DNA from: Chara braunii
Lineage: Eukaryota > Streptophyta > Charophyceae > Charales > Characeae
Assembly (NCBI GenBank): GCA_003427395.1
Contig: BFEA01000022.1
Location: forward strand, 5,591,112 to 5,623,191
Length of the DNA: 32,080 bases
Direction: 5' to 3'
Below, piece after piece: positions 20,415 to 28,500 of the stretch (within the stretch, counting starts at the first letter, position 1; each line of letters starts with the position of its first letter). The notes under the pieces were generated by a model. It saw nothing but the letters and a program-made list of their open reading frames with translations, was not told the DNA's origin and did not search any database. The position numbers were made by a program, and so were the translations under genes.

Positions 20415-20504
20415 AATAAATCAATAAATAAATAATAATAAATAATTAAATAATAAATAAATAAATAAATAAATAAATAATAAATAAATAAATAAATAAA
20501 TAAA
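20340..20504 (+). repeat. A-rich (TAAA)-type tail of outer LINE
   Basis: The tail starts as A7-TA6-type repeats and turns into (TAAA)n with interspersed TAA units for about 165 bases. It directly follows the outer LINE's 3' UTR and differs from the pure poly(A) of the inner LINE. Confidence 0.85.
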
Positions 20505-20817
20505 TGGATCTTCCACAGCGCCTTCCGTCGCACACAACCGTGCATCACGTGCACTGGGCGACTGGCAGGCACAGCCGCTACGGCGGACACTTTGCGCTAG
20601 GCACTGTAACGCCGTCACTCCAAGCTGGATGAAACGCTTGATGTGAACACGCACCACCAGGCAGCAAGGGAGCGAGCGCACGGACAGAGCAAGGCGAGGG
20701 TTTTGAAAACACGGCCGTTGCTGCCAAGGACAGAAAAAGGGAGTGGGGAAAAAGGAAACAAATGATAGAGGATTTGCGGTACGTGCTGTGTGACTCGCCA
20801 CCTCAAAATGCACCACT
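20505..20817. other. No gene recognised
   Basis: Sequence after the outer LINE tail. No protein family, RNA gene or repeat was recognised. It may be the pre-insertion target region. Confidence 0.4.
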
Positions 20818-20822
20818 TCTCG

Positions 20823-20854
<32 letters not shown>
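20818..20854 (+). mobile_element. Near-empty poly(A) insertion with 8-bp TSD
   Basis: GCACCACT at 20810-20817 is repeated at 20855-20862. Between the copies lie only TCTCG and 32 A. This fits a retrotransposition event truncated almost completely at the 5' side. Confidence 0.65.
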
Positions 20855-20855
<1 letters not shown>

Positions 20856-21082
20856 CACCACTCCGAGGGTAGCTACCGTGTCTTTACCGAAATGGGGACA
20901 CGGTGTGACCGCCGCCAACCGCATTTCCCCAAATCAGCCCTCCCCATTTGACCATTTTTTTTGGGGGTGGGGGAGGATTTGCGACCCCAGTGTGAGCGTG
21001 CGTGCCCTTGAAGAGTGTCCTGTGCACCGTCTCTCTCCTCAGTCCTCACCAGTGTTGCCAACGGCAACTACAAAAACTGCAC

Positions 21083-21110
21083 CGAAAAAAAAAAAAAAAA
21101 AAAAAAAAAA
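21083..21110 (+). mobile_element. Near-empty poly(A) insertion with TSD
   Basis: CTGCAC, preceded by A's, occurs just before (21077-21082) and just after (21111-21116) a segment of CG plus 26 A. Including shared A's, the duplication can be read as AAAAACTGCAC (11 bp). The insert is essentially only a tail. Confidence 0.6.
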
Positions 21111-21179
21111 CTGCACAAACATTCATGGATGTCATCATTCATCGGTCACTCCGTCAACAAACAATCGGGTTTGCCACTC

Positions 21180-21430
21180 TCGGATTTGGCGGTCTCTTCC
21201 CTGGATCTTTCCCATCATTTTCCTTCCTCTCCCTTCTCTCATCCTTTTCTTTTTATTGTTCTTTTCGATTTTTAATCTCCCATCCATTTTTAGCTTTTTA
21301 TTTTTTTTCTTTTAAACCGATCCATTTCCCTTCCCTTTCCTCTCTCTTTTCTCTTCTTTTGTCTTTTATGTCCCCTTCCTTGGTTTCGTCTTTCGGTCTT
21401 TTCCTTTTCCTTCATGTTTCCTCTTTCTGT
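21180..21430 (+). repeat. Pyrimidine-rich tract
   Basis: About 250 bases consist almost entirely of T and C on the plus strand, without a regular repeat unit. No coding function is supported. Confidence 0.7.
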
Positions 21431-21499
21431 CTGGAGGAGGGTGGGAACGGGAAGAAACCAATTACGCCCCCGCTCCAAAGGGGGAAAAACGCGAGACCT

Positions 21500-21885
21500 G
21501 GTCCCTTCTCGACAAATGGGTTTCAGTCTCGCAGGACGGTCAGCTGTTGTTCAAGAACTGGTTACTACAGATAGATAAGTGAAGGGTCTGGACTCTGGAT
21601 TATAATCTTGGTTGCCAGTCCTTCCTTTCTATTGAGCTTGAGTTCTTCAGAGATTACAAACTAGTGTCCACTCTACTTTTCGGTGCTTCAAGATTAAGTT
21701 TTTGGAAAGCAATGTGATTTTAGGGACGCTGGACCCGGTTTCCAGCAGGGGGCCGTTCCTATAAGCTAAACTGGCTGAGGCTGCCAGGATAACTCCGGGT
21801 TGAATTGTGAGGTCCCCGGCCTCGTCCCTTGTTTTCTGCAATATATTGACGACTTTCCGAAAAAAAAAAAAAAAAAAAAAAAAAA
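21500..21885 (+). mobile_element. LINE 3'-end insertion, 386 bp, with TSD
   Basis: GCGAGACC at 21492-21499 and again at 21886-21893 brackets a segment that ends in 26 A (21860-21885). Its first part reads in one frame as a likely ORF2 terminus (KWVSVSQDGQLLFKNWLLQ...), with the stop near 21580. The rest is 3' UTR with the shared terminal motif at 21767-21834. It is a strongly 5'-truncated member of the same LINE group as the minus-strand element. Confidence 0.8.
21767..21834 (+). other. LINE 3'-terminal motif, copy b
   Basis: It contains AAACTGGCTGAGGCTGCCAG, AACTCCGGGTTGAATTGTGA and GGTCCCCGGCCTCG. This is nearly the same sequence as the minus-strand copies at 22095-22140 and 24948-25005, at a similar short distance from the tail. 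Confidence 0.85.
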
Positions 21886-22038
21886 GCGAGACCCACGGAA
21901 AGGGGCGGTTTCTTCCGCAGTTTCCCTCCTGGTTCATTGACTTCCGAGTTTCCGTCCTCGTTGTCCTCCTCTTCACACGGTCGTTATTAGCCTTATTACA
22001 GACTGATGAAACACAGACCAAATACAGACTTCTACTTC
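21886..22038. other. Unassigned gap between two LINE tails
   Basis: The sequence starts with the right target duplication of the 386-bp insertion and ends at the poly(T) of the next, oppositely oriented LINE end. Nothing recognisable was seen. Confidence 0.4.
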
Positions 22039-22140
22039 TTTTTTTTTTTTTTTTTTTTTGGGAAAGCTTAGAATTGTATTGCAAAACCTATGATCGCGGC
22101 CGGGGACCTCACAATTCCACCTGGCAGCCTCAGCCAGTTT
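22039..22140 (-). mobile_element. Minus-strand LINE 3' end (poly(T) plus terminal motif, copy c)
   Basis: A run of 21 T (22039-22059) is the tail read on the opposite strand. The minus-strand sequence before it contains the shared terminal motif (22095-22140; AAACTGGCTGAGGCTGCCAG on the minus strand). The copy lacks about a dozen bases (the ATAACTCCGGG part). How far it extends to the right is unclear, since fold-back element sequence starts at 22191. No target duplication was found. Confidence 0.75.
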
Positions 22141-22190
22141 AATACCGTCAATCGTCCTCCTCGTTTCAGATGTTAGGTTACCAATTTCCA

Positions 22191-22356
22191 GGGGCCAAGT
22201 CCCAATAGCAGCGTTGAGCTACCTCAACGCCTGAATCTGGACGTGTTTGTGGAGACGTGCAGTTCAGGAAGCTCAACACCATTTCTGCACACCTCCGCAA
22301 AAGCGTCCAGATTCAGGCAATGAGGTAGCTCAACGCTGCTAGTGGGACTTGGCCCC
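22191..22356. mobile_element. 166-bp fold-back (MITE-like) element
   Basis: The arms 22191-22243 and 22304-22356 pair at 50 of 53 positions. The inner 60 bases fold further (TTGTGGAGACGTGCAG against TTGCGGAGGTGTGCAG on the other strand), so nearly the whole segment is one long hairpin. Its ends are GGGGCCAAGTCCCA. It has no coding capacity. It shares its end sequence with the neighbouring element at 22519. Confidence 0.85.
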
Positions 22357-22518
22357 AGGACTACTGGTAGAGGAGCACCTTTTTGAAAGCTATAGGACCG
22401 CAAGTAGGTGAGCACCAAGCAGAAACTGAAAAGATAATGACATATACATCAACTCAACCACAAAGCGAATCAGCCAGAGGGATGAGACGGCGAGAAATAG
22501 AAAAGGAGTGGACGACCG

Positions 22519-22617
22519 GGGGCTAGGTCCCACTTGCACGAATTAAGCGATATTGACCGTAGATAGCAAAGATCAACGGCCAGCATCACTTAATCGGTGC
22601 AATTGGGACCTTGCCCC
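22519..22617. mobile_element. 99-bp fold-back element, same end sequence
   Basis: The arms 22519-22560 and 22576-22617 pair at about 34 of 42 positions around a 15-base loop. The ends GGGGCTAGGTCCCA and GGGGCAAGGTCCCA match the family seen at 22191. It is shorter and more diverged, and no clear target duplication was found. Confidence 0.8.
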
Positions 22618-22656
22618 GGACCAATGGAGATGAAGCAACCGAGATTGAGAAGTAGA

Positions 22657-22900
22657 AAGACGCAAGGATATGGAGGAAAACTCCCGTGGAATGCACCTAC
22701 ACTTGAGCACGTCCAGAAATGTTAAATCTTTTCCTAAAAAGAAATTCAAAAAAGAAGAAGTGAAAAGACGCAGGGATATGGAGGAAAACTCCCAATTGCA
22801 GGCGGTGTCTGCTCTTACCAACACCACTAGCGCTGTTTTTTCAAAAAAAAAGAAGAAAAAGAAAAACTCCCAATTGCACCTAACTGCAAGCACGTCCAGA
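22657..22900 (+). repeat. Duplicated unit with A-rich spacer
   Basis: A 29-base segment ending GATATGGAGGAAAACTCCC occurs at 22657-22685 and 22765-22793 with one difference. Its continuation, TGCACCTA...AGCACGTCCAGA, follows at 22692-22716 and, after an insertion, at 22875-22900. Between the two units lies an A-rich stretch (about 22730-22764). The arrangement is a tandem duplication of about 60 bases whose second copy was later interrupted. Confidence 0.75.
22801..22862 (+). mobile_element. 62-nt A-tailed insertion with 16-bp TSD
   Basis: AAAACTCCCAATTGCA at 22785-22800 is repeated exactly at 22863-22878. The 62 bases between begin GGCGGTGTCTGC and end in an A-rich tail with a few G's. The source of the body is not recognised. 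Confidence 0.8.
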
Positions 22901-24030
22901 GCCGAGTCGAAGACGCCCTAGATTGAAAATGCCCTCACTTGGGCAGACAAGGAAGAGGCGTCACGACCGGCGCTGAGCGGTCCGTCGTAGCGCCGCCGGT
23001 TCAGGTGGACCGGCCTCGCCAGTCAACAACCTGGCACGTAGCTAGAGCAGCGACCATCGTCCATCATCCCACCTGGCACCATAGCCAGGTCAACTCTCTG
23101 CCAGGGTAGACTGGGGGGCATGCGGACGAGTAGGCGAGTCAGAGTTGTCATCCACCATCTTTCATGTGTAACCATATGGAACCGGACAGGCGCTGGCGCC
23201 CTGTCCTCGATGAGGAATAGAAACACCGGCGATGTTATCGCCCGACTACTGCCGAAGAAGTCAAACCGGAGCTGACGCTGACCTGTGCAGGCGACTTTCC
23301 TCCAGGCGGTGAAGAACAGGTTTAGCCTGTCACCATCTCCACCTCCTCTCCCTCCTACACTATTCGCAGACCTTTCCCCTTTTCCCTCTCCCCCTCTAGC
23401 CCTACACAAGTTGCCTTCATATCTGCCCTACTCTATCGATCCCAGTCCAACCCACAGATAGCGCCGCCTTTCGCACACCACAACCCTGAACTATTCCTCA
23501 TACCACCTATCGTCAACCCCCTCTGACTATCCCATTCCCCCGCGAAATTCACCCCCCTATCCCGCTACCTGCTGCCCTCCCGCTGCCCCTCGCCCGCCCA
23601 ACAAGCCCCCGTATCACACCCACTCCCCTCCCCTTCCCTAGAATTGCCCCTCGGACTAATTATAGTGGCCACCCCATCTTAGTGGCCAGCCCATCTCTTT
23701 CCTGCGAACTCCCATCCTATCCGGCACAACCCGTCGCCCCTCCCACCCCTAGGTCTAGCNCCCCCCCCCCCCCCCCCGAGGAGCCCCCCCCTATTCACTT
23801 CTCTCTGAACCCCTTCATGCCCACCCCCAATCCTGCTGACTGTACACCCACCAACACGCCGTGAGCCCTCCCATGCACATTCCCTGACTCGCCGTCGGAG
23901 CGACTAGCAGTGGATTGCACTCTGACACACCATCTCCCCCACACAGGTCACCCATCGTGCTCTACAACGCACCCGAATAAACTCACGGTTACTCACCCAA
24001 TACTGTTCTGCAGGGACAATACACCCGTCC
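22901..24030. other. Non-coding, increasingly C-rich; possible LINE 5' region
   Basis: No coding region was recognised. From about 23330 the plus strand becomes strongly pyrimidine- and C-rich, with a C run after the ambiguous base at 23760. It leads directly into the ORF at 24031, so it could be the 5' UTR of a LINE; this is an inference. Confidence 0.4.
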
Positions 24031-24585
24031 ATGCAACCTCTCAATCCCCCAAACAGGGGTAACCCCCAGAACCCACACCAAGGTCACGCAGGTGCACCCC
24101 TACAGGCGGACGCACAAGCAGCAGACAGAGCACGAATTCACACCGTCCTTGACTCATGCTACAACGATGGGCTGTTCCCGGAGACTTCGTTCTCTCATGG
24201 AGACACGGAAATCGTCGATGGAGTGGGTTATCTGAACCTTAACGGCGAGGTAGATGCAGCCACCGTCACCTGGCTCAAGGAACGAACAGTTGTAGTGGTC
24301 TTTGACACTCGAGCAGCCAACCTTTCTGTTGCACAAAGGGAACAGTTCATCCGTATTTCTGAGGATGCCTGGTACCAAGACCCCAATTTCAATCCCTCCC
24401 TGAAAAGAGGACGTACTCACGGCGAAGGACCAAATGTTATGTCCTACGTCGCGCGCACACAACAGATAGCTCAATGGATGCTTGGCAAAGGCCAGGACTT
24501 CATCCCATCTAGGGAGGGACCAATCAGGGTCACCTTCCGCCCATGGATGACGCAACAAGAACTGGACGATATGCATGCTCTATGA
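24031..24585 (+). CDS. Probable LINE ORF1 N-terminal part
   Basis: This 184-residue intact frame starts at the first ATG after the C-rich stretch. The first 35 residues are Pro/Asn/Gln/Ala-rich. The rest looks like a folded domain: VDGVGYLNLNGEVDAATVTW, KERTVVVVFDTRAANLS, QREQFIRISEDAWYQD, and near the end GPIRVTFRPWMTQQELDDM. The layout suits the N-terminal half of a plant LINE ORF1, upstream of the DUF4283/zinc-knuckle part seen in the minus-strand LINE (ORF1 at 29780-32080). I did not recognise it by direct family match. It stops just before a fold-back element at 24601 and no zinc knuckle follows, so the element is cut at its 3' side. A host gene of unknown function is the alternative. 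Confidence 0.45.
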   Translation: MQPLNPPNRGNPQNPHQGHAGAPLQADAQAADRARIHTVLDSCYNDGLFPETSFSHGDTEIVDGVGYLNLNGEVDAATVTWLKERTVVVVFDTRAANLSVAQREQFIRISEDAWYQDPNFNPSLKRGRTHGEGPNVMSYVARTQQIAQWMLGKGQDFIPSREGPIRVTFRPWMTQQELDDMHAL

Positions 24586-24600
24586 GTCGTCTAGCTCCTA

Positions 24601-24705
24601 CCTTCTTCCCCCGAATACAACGTACGGTTTTTATAGCTGTATGTGAGGCATCTTTCAGTCTAGATACAGCTATGATGACCCTACGTTGTATTGGGGGGAA
24701 GAAGG
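24601..24705. mobile_element. 105-bp fold-back (MITE-like) element
   Basis: The arms 24601-24642 and 24664-24705 pair at 37 of 42 positions around a 21-base loop. The ends read CCTTCTTCCCCC and differ from the GGGGC family at 22191. GCTCC occurs close to both outer edges (24594-24598 and 24709-24713) and may be a target duplication, but it is offset by two bases on the left and three on the right. The long stem could give rise to small RNAs. Confidence 0.8.
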
Positions 24706-24785
24706 TCGGCTCCGTGTTCCCTGAGATAGAGCCCGCGGTCGCTGTCCAGTCTACTGCCGGTAGTAGGTACATTGATTATACCGTG

Positions 24786-24814
24786 TTTTTTTCTTTCTTT
24801 TTTCTTTTTTTTTT
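24786..24814 (-). repeat. T-rich tract
   Basis: A T run with three C interruptions lies 37 bases before the long poly(T). It may be the tail of another small minus-strand insertion; no target duplication was confirmed. Confidence 0.5.
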
Positions 24815-24846
24815 GCGGGAAGACGTTTGGTGAAGTGAGGGCATTT

Positions 24847-24851
<5 letters not shown>

Positions 24852-24882
<31 letters not shown>

Positions 24883-24883
24883 N

Positions 24884-24913
<30 letters not shown>
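24852..24913 (-). repeat. Poly(A) tail of LINE (poly(T) on plus strand)
   Basis: A run of 62 T contains one ambiguous base at 24883. The exact length may be unreliable in the assembly. Confidence 0.9.
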
Positions 24914-24916
<3 letters not shown>

Positions 24917-25556
24917 GGGATCAATTTATATTCCAAGATAGAAGATACGAGGCCGGGATCCTCACAATTCAACCCGGAGTTATCCCGGCAGCGTCAGCCG
25001 GTCTAGCTTACAGTCGTGGGACTGAACAGTAGCGTGCACTAAAACCTCGTCCAAATGATGATGTCTGGTGATGTCTACTTATCTTAAACACTAGCCTTTT
25101 GCTGAGACTCGCTCCTCACTGTTCTCTAAATTGTTTCAGCCCATTAACCCACTACCATTCTACCGCCTCTCTACTTGTCCTATGCTAGGCTCTAATCCTA
25201 CTTAAGCAGCTGACTAGCCTACCGCAGCTTTCACAGGCCTAAAACGGCCTGACCTCGACTTAACACAGCCGCGAGGAGCCGTTACAGGCTCCTGATCTAA
25301 ATCCTGGACACTCTCCTTCCCACCCTACCCTATGTAGCCTACTGCGGCTAACTACTTGAACCGAGTGCCCTGGTTCACCAAAGGGTTTAAGAAGGGGTTT
25401 GGGGGAGGGGATTGACAGAGGTTGAGGACAGCAGGGGGTTGGGCAAAAGTAAAGTGTGGGGAGAGGGGAGGGAAGGGGGGGAGGGGTAGGGGTGTGGTCA
25501 GGTGTTGTTGTCGAGGTCTGTGGAAATGGGAGGGAGGGTTCTGAAGGTGTGCAGAT
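24914..25556 (-). other. LINE 3' UTR with hairpins and terminal motif, copy d
   Basis: The terminal motif lies at 24948-25005, about 35 bases from the tail. Further upstream in the transcript are short perfect hairpins with 6-nt loops: CAGGCC (25234-25239) with GGCCTG (25246-25251), AGGAGCC (25274-25280) with GGCTCCT (25287-25293), and TAGCC (25335-25339) with GGCTA (25346-25350). A G-rich plus-strand stretch (about 25390-25545) precedes the ORF2 stop. Confidence 0.75.
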
Positions 25557-28500
25557 TCACTTGAGGAGCCAGGGGGAGATAGCCAGGTTGCCCTCGTGGG
25601 TGACTGCCGCCAGTTGGTTGTCTCTGGCCCAGGTGACCAGGAACCAATGCCTGCCCCTGATAGATTTGCCTTTTGCCGCTTTCCTGTGCCAGTCGACCCG
25701 GATCATTGCTCTGATCCACGCTTTGATCTTGGCGATTAGGGTAGCATCTGCTGTCCACTGCTGCTTAAAGAGGATATTATTGCGGTCTTCCCAGATTGTC
25801 CAGATTATAATGGCTCGGATGGCCTGAGCCACATAGCCTCGCCCAGTGTGTTTGAACCATGAATCCGGGATGCAGCCCCAGAGTGCCCATGTCTCGTTCC
25901 AGGGTAGCAGAGGACCCACAAATCTGAGCCAGTGCTGTTCCCACCACCGCCATATGCATTTAGATGTTGGGCAGGCCCAGAATAGGTGTGTGAGAGTCTC
26001 TTCCTCTGTGCTGCCATAGCGCTTGCACTTCGTTTCAATCTCCATCCCCCTTTCGAAGAGTCACACAGAGCAGGGTACAGCATTATGTGAGAGGAGCCAG
26101 AGGAGGCCTGCGAGCTTTTGAGATGGAAGCGCTGGTAACTGTGTCCAGAGTGTTCGAAGTTGTTCTTCCGTAACTGGGTGGTTCTGCAGTGCCTGCCTGT
26201 TCAACAGTGCTGCTGTTACGACCGGGAGATCTTCGTCCTTCGCGAGCAGGGTCCTGCCCAGGGAGGTATGGTACTGATGCAGGAAGAAACGACGCCCTGG
26301 TGCTGGCTCCCAGTAGTGCCCCTGCGGATCGCTTCGGAGTTGCTGCAGAGGTGTGCCATCTGCCAACAGGTCACGGGTGGTAGTTCCCATGACAGTGTTG
26401 GTATGGACCCGTACCAACTGCAATTCCTGGGCTGTAGAAACGGTGATGTCTCCTCGGCACCGAAGCCGTGCTGGGGGCTTCAGATCGGCTGGCTGCTCCC
26501 ATTCCTGGGCTAGCCATGTATCCTCATCCCAGTTGTTCTTGAATCCGTATTGTAAGCTTGTCGTCAGCACCAGTCCTATCCCGGTACCACTCCCCTACAG
26601 TTGGTGAAGATGTGTGGAGGAGCTCGACCCAGCGGGCTGGGATAACGGAGATCAGTTGTTGGGTTCGCTCTGGGATCAGTTGTAGAGCTTCTGTTTGACG
26701 ACGTCGGTGGTGTGCCAGTCCTGGAGTTCATCATCCCAGGGGTCTTGTATCCTCAACAGCCCTCTCTCTGTCCATCGTCTACCAAAGGTGCATGGCGTTG
26801 CAGTGGTGGCAAAGGGATCTCCATGCTCGTTTCAGATGTCTGCATTGTCGAAAAGCAGCTGCTTTAGGACCTCGACTTCAGTGATTGGCTGTTTCGTGTG
26901 AGGAGGAACGAGTGCTCGCCACGCAGTCCAACAGGCTCCTGCTACCTGAGAATGTAGTTGTCTACGCTGGTAGGAGGCCATGAACACAACCGACCACACG
27001 TTTTGTTTCCTTGCGAGCGAGAGTTCTTGCTGCATCAAGTATTCCAGGATTGGTTGCTAGACTCTGCGTTCTGACTGCGTAGCAGCTCTGCGAAGCCACT
27101 TGGTGAGTAGTGCCTGGTTCTGTCTGTAGGGGTCAATAACTCCCAGACCCCCGTGTCGCTTGTTGGATGTGACTTTCGACCAGGCACATTTGGATATGAA
27201 GTGCTGCCCCTCCTGGGCTGATGGTTTCCAAAGGTACCTTGTTGCGTCCGAGGTAATCAGCTTGGTTGTTGGCTTGGTGAGAAGACAGACGGCGGCCACG
27301 TGCCAAATCTGCGCAAAGACCAGTGAGGTAAGGAGCAGAGCTCTCCCGAATAGGGAGATTCCCACTGCTACCCGGCATCTCTGTATGCTATCCTTCGTTT
27401 TAGACCGGACGATGGCTTGTTGTTTTGGCTTTGCAGTTGCCAGGGGATGCCCAAGTATCGTCCCGATACCTCCGAGGGGATACGCTTCATACCCCAGTCA
27501 AATCCTGGCAGGTCGTAGTCAGCTGGGAGAAAGTAGATGAATTCCTCCCAGTTAACTTGGGCCTCGGAGAGTTGTGCATACTTATCCAAAAGCACCTTGG
27601 CCTCCTGCGTGGATTCCGGAACTGCTTCGATGGAGAGCAATAGGTCGTCAGCGATGGCGCCAGTTAACATGACCTTCCCGTCTTCGAGCTCAAGACCCTG
27701 GATCCGTAGGGATGCATGAAGCGCGTTCAGGAGTGTTTCCATCTGTAAAGCAAATAATAGTGAAGCAAGTGGACAGCCTTGTCGCAGCGAGCGTGTGAGT
27801 GTGAAAGTCTGAGAGAGAAAGTCGTTGACATTGACGGTCGCTGTTGAGTCTGCTTATAGTCCATGGACCCAGTGTCTGAATTTCGGGCCGAACCCCATAT
27901 GCTCGAGTGTGACTAAGACAAAAGACCAATTGACTCGGTCATAAGCCTTCTCCAGGTTGAGCATTGCGACCATCACTTGTCGATTTTCTCGCTGTATGAT
28001 CTTCAGCGCTCCCGCGACCATAAGCATGTTCTCCGCAATGGATTTGCCCTGAACGAAAGCGCCTTGGTCTGTGTGCACCAGCGCTGACAGGTATGGGGCA
28101 AGTCTTCTGGCGAGGAGCTTTACCAAGATTTTGTACGATACGTTCAGGCGGGAGATCGGGCGCCAGTTCCGGACATTGCGTTTATCGCCCTTCTTGTAGA
28201 TCAGTGTAATGATACCAAGCTTCATATTTGTGGTCAGAGTGCCGCCTTGCCGGAGTCTGTTGTAGCTGTCAAGCAGGATTGGGTTGGTGCAGTCCCAAGT
28301 TGCTTCGTAGAACTCCATTGGCCGTCCGTATCATCCAGGGTTTTTACCTTTTGCCATGCTTTTGATTGTCCGGTGAAGCTTGTCTAGTGAAAACGGTTGT
28401 TCGAGCTGCAGGCTGCTGCGTCCGGGAACCTGACTTGTGTATGCTGCCAGATGTCGTGATCCGCCCTCAGATGGTCTAGTGGGAGATCCGACTGTCTTCT

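Larger units (their letters stand above)
15717..20504 (+). mobile_element. Outer LINE, 5'-truncated and split by inner LINE
   Basis: The element consists of an ORF2 C-terminus (15717-16253), a first 3' UTR part (16254-16497), the inner LINE with one copy of the target duplication (16498-20060), the second 3' UTR part (20061-20339) and an A-rich (TAAA)-type tail (20340-20504). The 3' UTR contains the terminal motif at 20235-20303 that is shared with other LINE ends in the window. The 5' boundary near 15710 is approximate and no target duplication for the outer element was found. Confidence 0.8.

Noticed and set aside
20315-20924. Minus-strand ORFs across the TAAA tail and poly(A)
   Set aside because: They are translations of simple repeats, giving runs of I, Y, L, F or F alone.
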